Notes: generated from the letters alone by a model not told the origin. Shown: positions 1 to 6,949, counted from the first letter of the stretch. The stretch: 10,237 nt of DNA from Collinsella aerofaciens (GCF_901212495.1 NZ_CAAKNY010000035.1:1-10237); one strand, 5' to 3'. Made by a program: numbers and translations.

Positions 1-98
1 ACCGGCTAACGCCGGCGCGCCCCTACTACTGAACGGACAGTTTTAATTACTAAGGATACGGCAGCAATCCGTACATTCCGCAGCAGTCGGGAACCATT
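1..98. other. non-coding flank downstream of the Apea-like HEPN gene
   Basis: No gene is visible here. There are two small dyads: CCGGC-TAAC-GCCGG at 3-16 and TACGG-CAGCAAT-CCGTA at 56-72. Neither is followed by a T-run in the direction needed to end the minus-strand HEPN gene, so I do not call a terminator. Confidence 0.4.
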
Positions 99-1619
99 CT
101 ATTCCGCCTCTACGATTTCGTCTGCATTGCCTTCGGTTTCGTTGTTCGGCTCATTTATCTCAGTGTTCTTGGCCACCGTCTCTGTGTCACCGTCTTCTGC
201 AGGGAGGTAATACATTAAGCCAAATAGCTCATTTATCGCTCTGCGAGTATTTGCAGCTGAGACACCGATGCGCTTCAGCTGCATTGCATAGACAAGATAG
301 CGTAGAAGCAGCAAATCAAGAATGGCAGCACCTTTGAAATCCTTGTCAATGTTTCCATGGGCAAAGTCATTTCTTTGCTCAGCCAGCCTGCTTCCAATGA
401 CTTCGTAGGAAAATTCCTCATCATTCCTTTTGTATAGACCTTCCCCAAATACCCCAATCATTTCATGAAAATCTCGACCAGCCTGTACTATCTTCGATTC
501 CAGATTGCTAAAGCCGATGCTCTTCTTTGCATATTTCAATATCTTTTTAGCTTTTCCGGAGCTTTGGTTAATGCATTCATCCATCTGAGCTGATGCTCGT
601 TGCTCAGCAGCCACTCGAGCTTCTGATTTGACAACTCCGCTTGGATACGCTTGGTCAAATTCCCATTCAAATGCTGCGGAAGTCAGCACGAAGTCCGATG
701 CATCGAGCGTATGTCCCTTTTCGTATGTTTCAGGAATATGCCTTAGGTAGATTTCTCCGTCTGCAATCGCTCCAAACATTTTAATCTCATACGGGTCCAG
801 CAAAGACAGCTGAATATATCGACCTTTTTCAAGAGGCTTGGTATCAAATGGCTCTGAGAATCTCGCTAGCTTGAATTCAGCTGTGCTGGGGTAATGCGAG
901 TCGTCGTACATAGCCTGCAGGCTGCAATCCTCAATTAGTGTGTTTTTGCTGAATGTCAGATATTTGAGGAAGTCTTCTGCTGCATGCCACAGGCGATAGA
1001 AAAACCAGTAATCGTCCGTTTCATCAAACTCGAAAATCATGCTGGAATTAAGGGTGATGGGTGGAGTACTAATTTTCATACTGCATGTCCACCCAACTGA
1101 GAAATACGCCGCGATATCTCTGCCCTCAAAGCGAAATGCTCTCTTCACGGTCGAAGTTCTGTCGAATCCATTTGTCCTGATAGAGATGATTCCCTTTTCT
1201 GTAAGGTCGTCAGAATCAAATACCTGCGAGAATGCCCTATTAACCGGATGAATGTAATTCAAGGCCCTGCCGGATAGAGTCATCCTGCAAAAACCATTGG
1301 TATTCGGGCTACATTCCAGATACCCAGCAACGTTGATATACAGAGTCGAATTTCGACTTCCGACAGTCGATTCCTCCCTGGTCAAAAAGATCAATCGCTT
1401 GCTTGTCTCGTTGCAGAAGCCGTCAAGATAAGGCACATCAACAGTCAAAGGGTCGCCGGATGTATACACACCGGGGCAAATTTCTTTTTTTAGCCAACCC
1501 CACATAATGTCATTCTTGCGTTCTTTGGGCGGGATGAGAACAAGCTCAGAGCCATCGAACACAAAGACAAAATCAACATCTTTGAATTTTAGAGTTCCCG
1601 AATACGTGTTGTCTGTCAT
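99..1619 (-). CDS. ApeA-like HEPN-domain protein, putative anti-phage RNase
   Basis: A 506-residue soluble protein with no signal peptide or membrane segment. The C-terminal part (about residues 340-465) is mostly helical and carries R416-N-D-F-A-H421 followed by GN. This is the R-x4-H catalytic motif of HEPN RNases in the form typical of the Apea-like HEPN family. The first 320 or so residues look beta-rich and match the general layout of ApeA N-terminal domains, although I cannot recognise a specific subfamily. Residues 476-506 form an acidic, low-complexity tail. ApeA proteins are known abortive-infection effectors thought to cleave RNA after phage sensing. The start is ATG at 1619, with a GAGGGG ribosome site at 1628-1633. 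That site lies between the stop codon of a truncated upstream reading frame (1625-1627) and this start, so translation was probably once coupled. The base composition is AT-richer than the right end of the window. HEPN is fairly sure; the phage role is inferred. Confidence 0.75.
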   Translation of the reverse strand: MTDNTYSGTLKFKDVDFVFVFDGSELVLIPPKERKNDIMWGWLKKEICPGVYTSGDPLTVDVPYLDGFCNETSKRLIFLTREESTVGSRNSTLYINVAGYLECSPNTNGFCRMTLSGRALNYIHPVNRAFSQVFDSDDLTEKGIISIRTNGFDRTSTVKRAFRFEGRDIAAYFSVGWTCSMKISTPPITLNSSMIFEFDETDDYWFFYRLWHAAEDFLKYLTFSKNTLIEDCSLQAMYDDSHYPSTAEFKLARFSEPFDTKPLEKGRYIQLSLLDPYEIKMFGAIADGEIYLRHIPETYEKGHTLDASDFVLTSAAFEWEFDQAYPSGVVKSEARVAAEQRASAQMDECINQSSGKAKKILKYAKKSIGFSNLESKIVQAGRDFHEMIGVFGEGLYKRNDEEFSYEVIGSRLAEQRNDFAHGNIDKDFKGAAILDLLLLRYLVYAMQLKRIGVSAANTRRAINELFGLMYYLPAEDGDTETVAKNTEINEPNNETEGNADEIVEAE

Positions 1620-1624
1620 CTTAC

Positions 1625-1735
1625 TTACCCCTCATAATGACCTTTCCAGTCCTTGTTCGCAACCTTGTCGCCGATCCTCTCGAGATCGACGCAGGCGAAA
1701 TGCCAGTCTCCTAACAGCTTGTCCAAGCTGGGCTT
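1625..1735 (-). pseudogene. 3'-end remnant of an unknown gene upstream of the HEPN gene
   Basis: Only about the last 34 codons look protein-like, with residues such as LLGDWHFACVDLERIGDK followed by a WKGHYEG end and a TAA stop five bases before the HEPN start. Upstream of about 1735 the same frame runs antisense to a different gene fragment, so the homologous part seems to stop there. The stop codon, ribosome site and HEPN start are tightly packed, as in an operon, so this may be the tail of a former partner of the HEPN protein. I do not recognise the family. It could instead be a chance open frame. Confidence 0.4.
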
Positions 1736-1999
1736 AACGGGTTCCACATCACCTGCGTGAACCCGAAGTCGGAGTGGGGGAAGCTGATAGTGAGGTACTT
1801 TCCCGAGCTCGCGCCGCTGCAGGCGATTCGGAACAACTATCCGAAGACCCCGCTCACGCTCGACCGCGTTGACGTGGGAGGTCGCGGCGGCATCAGGCAA
1901 GAGAACATCATCGACTGGATGCTGTCCGGGGCATGGCCAACAACGTCTCTTATGCCGAGTTCACAATTTAGACAGGAGAACCTGTACCCGCGAGATTAA
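1715..1999 (+). pseudogene. C-terminal fragment of a DUF4143-type AAA ATPase
   Basis: The plus strand is open from just after a stop at 1712 and reads ...RYFPELAPLQAIRNNYPKT..LTLD...GGIRQENIIDWML. The order 'NYPK - LTLD - GI(R)..N(I)IDWLL' is the characteristic C-terminus of the large AAA_14/DUF4143 family of ATP-binding proteins, usually about 400 residues long. Only about 65 codons of it remain. There is no start region or P-loop, and it faces the two minus-strand genes around it. After ML at about 1920-1925 the frame runs on into unrelated sequence to a stop at 1999, so the 3' end is also damaged. I read it as a rearrangement leftover, not an expressed gene. Confidence 0.5.
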
Positions 2000-2006
2000 T
2001 TGCGTC

Positions 2007-2804
2007 TCATCCATTTCCTCGGGGGCAATCATCGAACTTAAGGTGGCGCATCGGAGCCATGGAATTAAAGAACTTATCACCGAAATAGTCGAGCAGAAAC
2101 TCTGGAAAAGCCGATAGCACAAACACCGAACCGTCCTCGATCCGCATCCTTTTCTCCTCGCGGAAGATCGCATCGACCGTAACCAGCTCTCGATACGTCT
2201 CAAATGAAACCTCATCGAGACCGAGCAGGCACTTGCATCTCAATACGAAGGCAGCGATTGCATCTTTCCATTGGGGAAGCTCCATGTGCTTCCCCACGTT
2301 AACGTTTCCCTCTCCCGACTTATTTTTATATTGAGCGATTTCCGAGTTGTCAACAAAACAGCCTGAATGCGCCTGGCACTGCCCTGCGCGATAATCGTAC
2401 AGTGCCTCGACCATCGGGTAGCTTATATAGAGCTTTCCGCTCTCGTGCTCGTTATCGAATGCGAGGAGCATCGCCTCCACAAGGGCATCGGACTCGCATC
2501 CAGGCGCATTGTTCTGATGAGAGTCGTAGTCAAAGAAGAGAAAGACCTCATCAACAGAATCCCTCTCCACGCCCTCTAGACATTTTGCAGCAGAAGGCAC
2601 CGTTTCTCTCAGTACCTCCACAACATCCAGATCGAAGTCCTCCTCTGCAAGCCGCTCGTAAAGCATGTAGATGTTCTGCGCCGCTGGCAGACAGATCACC
2701 CTCAGGTCATCTCTCCCTTTCAGAAAAAGATCCTTCATCTTCTCCGCAAAGCGCAGGTCACGCGACTCTCCTTCAACGATGAAGAGCGTGACCGGGCTAG
2801 CCAT
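2007..2804 (-). CDS. TOPRIM-like nuclease, effector partner of the adjacent ATPase
   Basis: A 265-residue protein, counting from ATG 2804. Two motifs fit a TOPRIM metal-binding fold: an N-terminal strand and acid FIVEGE (E11), then FLFFDYDSHQ (D92 and D94, the D-x-D pair). A SYPMVEALYDY segment (residues 128-138) follows, of the kind seen in ATPase-linked TOPRIM defence nucleases. The rest has no motif I recognise. The gene overlaps the end of the ATPase gene by eight bases (ATGGCTAG), so the two should be translationally coupled. By analogy with AriB of PARIS, RloB and AbiL-type systems, it would be a nuclease held or triggered by the ATPase. A GTG at 2813 is an alternative start that adds three residues. 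I cannot tell which named system it belongs to. Confidence 0.65.
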   Translation of the reverse strand: MASPVTLFIVEGESRDLRFAEKMKDLFLKGRDDLRVICLPAAQNIYMLYERLAEEDFDLDVVEVLRETVPSAAKCLEGVERDSVDEVFLFFDYDSHQNNAPGCESDALVEAMLLAFDNEHESGKLYISYPMVEALYDYRAGQCQAHSGCFVDNSEIAQYKNKSGEGNVNVGKHMELPQWKDAIAAFVLRCKCLLGLDEVSFETYRELVTVDAIFREEKRMRIEDGSVFVLSAFPEFLLDYFGDKFFNSMAPMRHLKFDDCPRGNG

Positions 2805-3912
2805 CGAAAGCACCGGCCTTAAACATCTTCTGGAGGTTATGCGCCAATCTGAGCTCCTTGGGTGTTAGCTTTTCCAGCGAGCGAATCTCCCCCTCCTTGA
2901 GAATGAAATAGACATCGGGACGCATGAGGTCGTTCGTCAAAAGGTCCGTGTTGTGCGTCGTAATGAAAACCTGGACACCCTCAAGGTCCCGTAGCATCTC
3001 CACGATCGACCGGGACAATTCAAAGTGATAAAAGGCATCGAATTCATCGATAAAGACCAAGGAAGCCTTGCTCATCTTGATATACCAGTAGTAGTACAGA
3101 GCAAGTGACATGGTGCCTGTCGAGGCGACCGACGCAAACGGAACGGTACCGCCCTCGAACCTGCAATAAAGCTCGGGAACTCCATTCACGTCCACGGATA
3201 CGAGGTTCAGGGAGATTCCCTGCTGGCGCAAGAATTCTTGGAAGTCCTCCATCTTTCCTTCGCGAATAATGCCCTGGGTAAAGATATCCGAGCCAACCGA
3301 AAGCCCCTGATATCCACGCTCATCGAGCGAGTAGAACATGAGCATGTTGTCGACAAAGGAGGTGAAGGCTCTAAACGCCCTGGCAGACGGCTCATCTCGC
3401 AGTATTGCATTGCTCTTGACATATTTGACACGCGACAGCCTGTCGGACTCAGTGGGGAGATCGGTAGAAAGCGAGAGGGACTCGGCGCCCGGCAGGTCAA
3501 CATGGCCCGTTTGAGCGTCGAACCTGTAGCTCAAGACCTCCACGCCAGCAATGTACAGACTCTCGTATACAAGCGTCTGTGGGTCGGTTTTCCCGTAGCG
3601 GTATACGACCTCGATATTGTCGAAGACAAAATCGTATTGAAACTCTGTAATTGAACTCTTTGAATTAAGGCACCGGTATGGCGAGTATTTTTTGAGCAGC
3701 TTTTCCTTGTCGGTCAGATGCAGAACAATGTCGAATATCGCGAGGGCGAAATTGGACTTTCCACTGCCATTCGCACCATATATGATGCCCTTTGCCTTAA
3801 TGCCATCCTGAATTACCTGTTGATTGAATGAATAGTTGGCGGGATCGGATAGATCAAATGTAATTCGCTTATTGAAGCACTTGAAATTTGAAACCGAAAA
3901 CTTCTTGAGCAT
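2797..3912 (-). CDS. AAA/ABC-class ATPase (AAA_15/AAA_21 type), defence system sensor
   Basis: A 371-residue ATPase of the OLD/RecF-like group. It opens with the usual MLKKFSVSNFKCF strand. It has a Walker A GANGSGKS at 46-53, an ABC-like signature STGT at 264-267, Walker B LVFIDEFD at 285-292, and the switch histidine in FITTH at 316-320. It ends with LRLAHNLQKMFKAGAFDG, a tail common in AAA_15/AAA_21 proteins coupled to defence nucleases. The length fits a stand-alone ATPase without a fused TOPRIM; that domain is in the next gene. The start ATG 3912 has a strong AGAGGAG site at 3920-3926. The promoter and operator just upstream make this the first gene of the pair. The likely role is to bind and hydrolyse ATP while sensing an infection cue and controlling the nuclease. 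The ATPase call is firm; the defence role is inferred. Confidence 0.85.
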   Translation of the reverse strand: MLKKFSVSNFKCFNKRITFDLSDPANYSFNQQVIQDGIKAKGIIYGANGSGKSNFALAIFDIVLHLTDKEKLLKKYSPYRCLNSKSSITEFQYDFVFDNIEVVYRYGKTDPQTLVYESLYIAGVEVLSYRFDAQTGHVDLPGAESLSLSTDLPTESDRLSRVKYVKSNAILRDEPSARAFRAFTSFVDNMLMFYSLDERGYQGLSVGSDIFTQGIIREGKMEDFQEFLRQQGISLNLVSVDVNGVPELYCRFEGGTVPFASVASTGTMSLALYYYWYIKMSKASLVFIDEFDAFYHFELSRSIVEMLRDLEGVQVFITTHNTDLLTNDLMRPDVYFILKEGEIRSLEKLTPKELRLAHNLQKMFKAGAFDG

Positions 3913-3950
3913 GGCACGGCTCCTCTGCTTTCTGAGTCTATTTGAAACAC

Positions 3951-3979
3951 AGGATAAAGTAGCTTAGCAAATTGGTCAA
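3951..3979 (-). promoter_or_regulatory. sigma-70-type promoter of the ATPase/TOPRIM operon
   Basis: Read on the minus strand, the -35 box is TTGACC (3979-3974) and the -10 box is TATCCT (3956-3951), with exactly 17 bases between them. The -10 lies about 40 bases before the ATPase start codon. This is the best-matching conventional promoter in the window. Confidence 0.65.
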
Positions 3980-3984
3980 TTTGC
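3967..3984. promoter_or_regulatory. perfect 8+2+8 palindrome over the -35 box, putative operator
   Basis: GCAAATTG-GT-CAATTTGC has perfect 8-base arms around a 2-base centre, and its middle contains the -35 box of the ATPase promoter. A dimeric repressor bound here would block RNA polymerase. No obvious regulator gene is next to it, and it is unlike the operator copies before the DUF3990 gene. If real, the regulator is probably outside the window or is one of the system's own proteins. Confidence 0.5.
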
Positions 3985-4441
3985 CCGTATTTTTAATACG
4001 GATATTCCGAAGAAAAACTACGGAAGTACGCGATATACGCCGGGCCTGTCCAACCGATCATAGTCTTCGCAGGGCAAGACTTCTTCGCGCGCGAGGGTGA
4101 ATGTGATCTCGATCGTTAGGCGCACGCTGATAAAACTAGGCGGTACCGTCTCAGCGACCCCGCCTTACAAATCCGAAGGTTTTTCATCTAAATCTATTAT
4201 GAACCATCTTTTATGGACTATCGGAACCATTTATCAAACAACATCATCAGAAACGTGAAGGGCGAATTCGGAAGCTGATTCTCCCTTTCACCGGCTGGCA
4301 AAACGATTTACACCTAATTGTGGACATTGCCCACGCGATTTCTCTTTGCTCCCGCATCGATCTCGCTAAACTAATAGGTGCTGCTACCAGGGCATTTTTC
4401 TGGTGCATATTCTATTGGCTCCTGCGAAGATCGGAGCGGCT
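3985..4441. other. gene-free stretch between divergent transcription units
   Basis: I find no convincing reading frame on either strand in these roughly 450 bases. It contains a weak dyad (AGGCGG...CCGCCT near 4138-4166) and a small CCAT-CTTTT-ATGG hairpin near 4204-4216. No clear promoter for the surface-protein gene can be singled out. The possible upstream extension of that gene from GTG 4403 lies in this stretch. Confidence 0.4.
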
Positions 4442-5515
4442 ATGTTTGCCGCCGAGTCCCACACCGGCCGTCATCACATCGCGATCGCTGCCATGGCCTG
4501 CCTATGCGTTTTGCTGGGCGGGCCTTCTTGTGCCGCGGGCGCGGAGAGCCTGTTTATCGCGGGCGCGACGTACTGCGAGCCGGGCGTGTCGGGCCCCGGC
4601 TGGGCCTGGACCGATGCCGGCCATCTGGAGCTTGACGGCTACGCGGGCGACGCCACCGCCGCCGACGGCGACCTGGTCGTGACGCTCGCCGGGCAAAACT
4701 CGGTGACGGAGTCGAATGCGCCCGATGCGGACATCACGCAGTGCGGCATGGAGGTGTGGGGCAGCCTGACGCTTCGCGGCACCGGGTCCCTGGCGGCATC
4801 GGGCTCGCAGTGCGCGATCCACGTCTCGCGGGCGCTCGTGGTGGACGGCTGCGCCGTCGATGCCCGGGCGGACGGGGCCGACGTCACGGACGAGGCCGTG
4901 GCCGGCGTGATCGCCGGCGACATGGCCGTGCGCGGCCGCGGGCGCGTCGTCGCCGCGGGAGCCGGGTCCGGAGCGGGCGTGCGCGCCTACGGCGTGTATC
5001 TGCAGGATCTGGGCATTGGTGCTGGCGCGGCTGGCTGCCGGCTTTCCGTCGCTGCCTCGTGGCTCGATGCGGCCGGTGCCGACGGCGGCGTTGCGTGCAC
5101 GGGCGGGTCGCTTGTTTCCGCGCGGTTTATGGCGCCTGCTGGTGGGGCATTTGGAGCTGGTGGCGTGGTGGATGCCACCGGTGCGGTGGCACCGCATGTG
5201 GTGATTGAGCCCGATGTAGCCACGTCTCCGGCGGGGGAGACGGACAGGGGCGAGGTACCGGGCGGTGGGGCGGAAAAGTCTCCCGCCGATTCAAGCCCCG
5301 CTGCTGGAGAGCCCACCCCGGGGCCCACGGCAAATCCCTCGCTGAAACCCGCGGCCGCGACAACCAAGACCACGGTCGCCAAGACGGTCAAGCCCAAGCC
5401 TGCCACCGCAACAACTGTGGCACTCCCCAAGACCGGCGACAACAACTGGATAGCCGCTTCTTTGGCGCTTTCGCTGCTTGGGACAGTGCTCATGGCTGCC
5501 GCATGTGGGTGCTGA
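4442..5515 (+). CDS. LPXTG-anchored surface protein with beta-helix-like repeats
   Basis: A secreted, sortase-anchored protein. From ATG 4442 (GGAG site at 4433-4436) it is 357 residues. It has a signal peptide (charged RHH at 10-12, hydrophobic stretch 13-27, likely cleavage in the AAGA at 31-34). Then come about 220 residues of short, Gly/Ala/Val-rich strands with recurring 'L.(L/V)..(G)..SV..S' and 'GSL.A.G' turns, as in parallel beta-helix or 'carbohydrate-binding domain' proteins. A Pro/Thr/Lys-rich wall-spanning linker runs from about 255 to 327. It ends with LPKTG (328-332) and a hydrophobic helix. Oddly, it ends ...MAAACGC with no Arg/Lys tail after the helix, although sortase substrates normally have one. 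The gene is much more GC-rich than its neighbours and is unrelated in function to the defence genes. A GTG at 4403 would add 13 residues but puts the signal peptide further inside, so I prefer 4442. The adhesin role is inferred. Confidence 0.75.
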   Translation: MFAAESHTGRHHIAIAAMACLCVLLGGPSCAAGAESLFIAGATYCEPGVSGPGWAWTDAGHLELDGYAGDATAADGDLVVTLAGQNSVTESNAPDADITQCGMEVWGSLTLRGTGSLAASGSQCAIHVSRALVVDGCAVDARADGADVTDEAVAGVIAGDMAVRGRGRVVAAGAGSGAGVRAYGVYLQDLGIGAGAAGCRLSVAASWLDAAGADGGVACTGGSLVSARFMAPAGGAFGAGGVVDATGAVAPHVVIEPDVATSPAGETDRGEVPGGGAEKSPADSSPAAGEPTPGPTANPSLKPAAATTKTTVAKTVKPKPATATTVALPKTGDNNWIAASLALSLLGTVLMAAACGC

Positions 5516-5523
5516 AGCACCCA
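5506..5523 (+). terminator. hairpin spanning the surface-protein stop codon, terminator-like
   Basis: TGGGTGCT-GA-AGCACCCA is a perfect 8-base inverted repeat. As RNA it gives a 7-bp stem with a UGAA tetraloop that holds the UGA stop codon. Only ATTTCG follows, so the U-run is poor and efficiency as a terminator is uncertain. Confidence 0.35.
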
Positions 5524-5609
5524 TTTCGATAGACTATGTAGAAGGCCATATTCTTAACGACGCATTAGTAGATTAATTTATTACAACAATTGCTCAGGAT
5601 TTATCTAAC

Positions 5610-6428
5610 ATGTACCACGAATCGGATCATACAGTTGACGCTGCCAAGAAAGAATTAAACGCCGGCCTTCTTGAGCTGCTTGAGCGTTGCAGCTATCTAT
5701 ACAACGAGGCATTTTATGCCAACACGAAACTAGCAATCCTTCGCGAACTGTCTAAAGCATCTTCCGACTATGAGAATGAGGTAATTTGCGCTGGCTGCTT
5801 CTTCAGCTTTACACAACTTGCATTAACCGAATCATGTTTCATGAATTGCGCACGGTTATTTGATGCCAAAAGCGACGTCAGTATTGGGAACTTGATAGAA
5901 GACTTCAAGTCTCATTCTGCTGAAATCGACGCGCTTGCAATCTCCTTATTTAATGATCGACCAAACTTTGACAGGCTTAAACCAATCGTTCATCCATTGG
6001 CAAAGGACGAGGAGCGTTTCTACCCCAAAGAAGTTGAGTCTCAACGCTCAGATGAAAAACTGTTCGGAAATCATTACGAAATGGTTACTGTGTGTATAAC
6101 CACTCATGACCTTTCCAATTTATGGAAAAAACGACTTACCGGTCTCAACAAACTAACTGCCATGCTTCGCGATCAGCGAAATAAGGTTTTCGCCCATAGC
6201 GACATGGAAGCACTGAATTATGATGAGCTTGTTAGGCGACTTCCTTTAACTTACGGCGAAATTCAAAAACTAATCGACTTCGCACTCGATGTGACAATCG
6301 AATTGTTAGCCAAAATTACTGGTATTGAAAAAGATCGCTTGCCCAAGAACTACAACGATATACAAGGCCTCCTTAAATATGTGGAGGTTGGCATGGAGGC
6401 TGTTGAGCAGCATTTGGGTAATCTATAG
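5610..6428 (+). CDS. AbiU2-like HEPN-domain protein
   Basis: A 272-residue, mostly helical protein with no signal peptide. Near the C-terminal third it has LRDQRNKVFAHSD, in which R190 and H196 form an R-x5-H HEPN RNase motif inside the 'R(D).R(N/D)K..AH.D' context typical of AbiU2-like HEPN domains. The first 100 residues (YLYNEAFYANTKLAIL..., then a Cys/Phe-rich helix) fit the family's long N-terminal helices. AbiU2 belongs to a lactococcal abortive-infection locus; HEPN proteins in such loci are expected to cut RNA. It appears to stand alone. Upstream is a poor promoter candidate (TTAACG, 17 bases, TTTATT, from 5554) and a weak AGGA ribosome site. The 3' end abuts a perfect hairpin. It is clearly AT-richer than the surface-protein gene before it, suggesting a separate origin. 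The HEPN call is good; the defence role is inferred. Confidence 0.65.
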   Translation: MYHESDHTVDAAKKELNAGLLELLERCSYLYNEAFYANTKLAILRELSKASSDYENEVICAGCFFSFTQLALTESCFMNCARLFDAKSDVSIGNLIEDFKSHSAEIDALAISLFNDRPNFDRLKPIVHPLAKDEERFYPKEVESQRSDEKLFGNHYEMVTVCITTHDLSNLWKKRLTGLNKLTAMLRDQRNKVFAHSDMEALNYDELVRRLPLTYGEIQKLIDFALDVTIELLAKITGIEKDRLPKNYNDIQGLLKYVEVGMEAVEQHLGNL

Positions 6429-6472
6429 GATTCAAGCGCCTGCAAGCAGCTGAGCATGCAGGCGCTTGAATC
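6429..6472. terminator. perfect 16-bp hairpin directly after the HEPN stop codon
   Basis: GATTCAAGCGCCTGCA (6429-6444) pairs perfectly with 6457-6472 across a 12-base loop. The first stem base follows the TAG stop with no gap. No T-run follows on either strand, so classical intrinsic termination is doubtful. It could instead protect the 3' end of the mRNA or be a dispersed palindromic element. Confidence 0.5.
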
Positions 6473-6638
6473 TGAGTACGATCCATGACATAAAGCCCGA
6501 CCATCGCACAGCTACGGTTTTCATGCCAAAAAGACACTGAAGTGTGAGATAGCTCAAATCTCAACAAAACAAATAATCAGCAGTTCAGGTCTTATGGGAA
6601 TAATTCAATTCACATCACGCTGCATCTAATCTGTTCTT

Positions 6639-6644
6639 TATACT
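6639..6644 (+). promoter_or_regulatory. -10 box for the small gene/MNT transcript
   Basis: TATACT lies 27 bases before a very good AAGGAGG ribosome site at 6659-6665 and the start at 6671. I see no good -35 match at 16-18 bases upstream, so this is a partial call. Confidence 0.35.
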
Positions 6645-6670
6645 CGGCTGTTAACACTAAGGAGGCAAAC

Positions 6671-6949
6671 ATGCTTTGGAGCTATGTTCAGCTTGATGAC
6701 GGCACTCAGTTTGCCTACTCAGAGACAAGAGAAGACGGAACCGTTCGCGTAGCCGTCGAACGCCCGGTTGACTTTGGCTTTGACCATGCGGATTGCTTCT
6801 TGCCTGCGGTCAAATGGTTCAACGTCGAAGGATTTACTGCTGATGACCTCAATTTCTTGACAGACTTTATTAGATTTAACGCCCCGTTTATCTTCGAGCT
6901 CGCCGAACGCCAAAAAGCCGGACCGGTGGTTTCGACGCTGGCCCCCTGA
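6671..6949 (+). CDS. small hypothetical protein preceding an MNT nucleotidyltransferase
   Basis: A 92-residue, acidic, cytosolic-looking protein that I do not recognise. It starts with short beta-type strands (LWSYVQLDDGTQFAYSE, then TVRVAVERPVDFGF). It follows with a helix-rich second half (ADDLNFLTDFIRFNAPFIFELAERQ). There is no HEPN R-x4-6-H motif, so it is not an obvious HepT. The AAGGAGG ribosome site six bases before ATG 6671 is the strongest in the window and leaves little doubt that it is expressed. It ends 28 bases before the nucleotidyltransferase gene on the same strand, so the two are probably co-transcribed and may work together. Confidence 0.65.
   Translation: MLWSYVQLDDGTQFAYSETREDGTVRVAVERPVDFGFDHADCFLPAVKWFNVEGFTADDLNFLTDFIRFNAPFIFELAERQKAGPVVSTLAP

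Noticed and set aside
1972..1985. ACAGG-AGAA-CCTGT hairpin downstream of the TOPRIM gene as a terminator
   Set aside because: The stem is only five bases and no T-run follows on the minus strand.
2367..3654. Plus-strand open frames of 70-138 codons across the ATPase/TOPRIM genes
   Set aside because: They are antisense to proteins with clear catalytic motifs and show no motif or ribosome site of their own.
4138..4166. AGGCGG...CCGCCT dyad as a small RNA or riboswitch
   Set aside because: The stem is six bases with a 17-base loop and no supporting structure around it; such pairs arise by chance in GC-rich DNA.
4403..4441. GTG 4403 as the start of the surface-protein gene
   Set aside because: It has no good ribosome site and would bury the signal peptide 26 or more residues in, while ATG 4442 has GGAG five bases upstream.
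4502..5520. Long minus-strand open frames opposite the surface-protein gene
   Set aside because: They are shadows caused by the high GC of the real gene: low-complexity Arg/Ala/Pro translations, no ribosome site, and the plus frame has a signal peptide and LPKTG.
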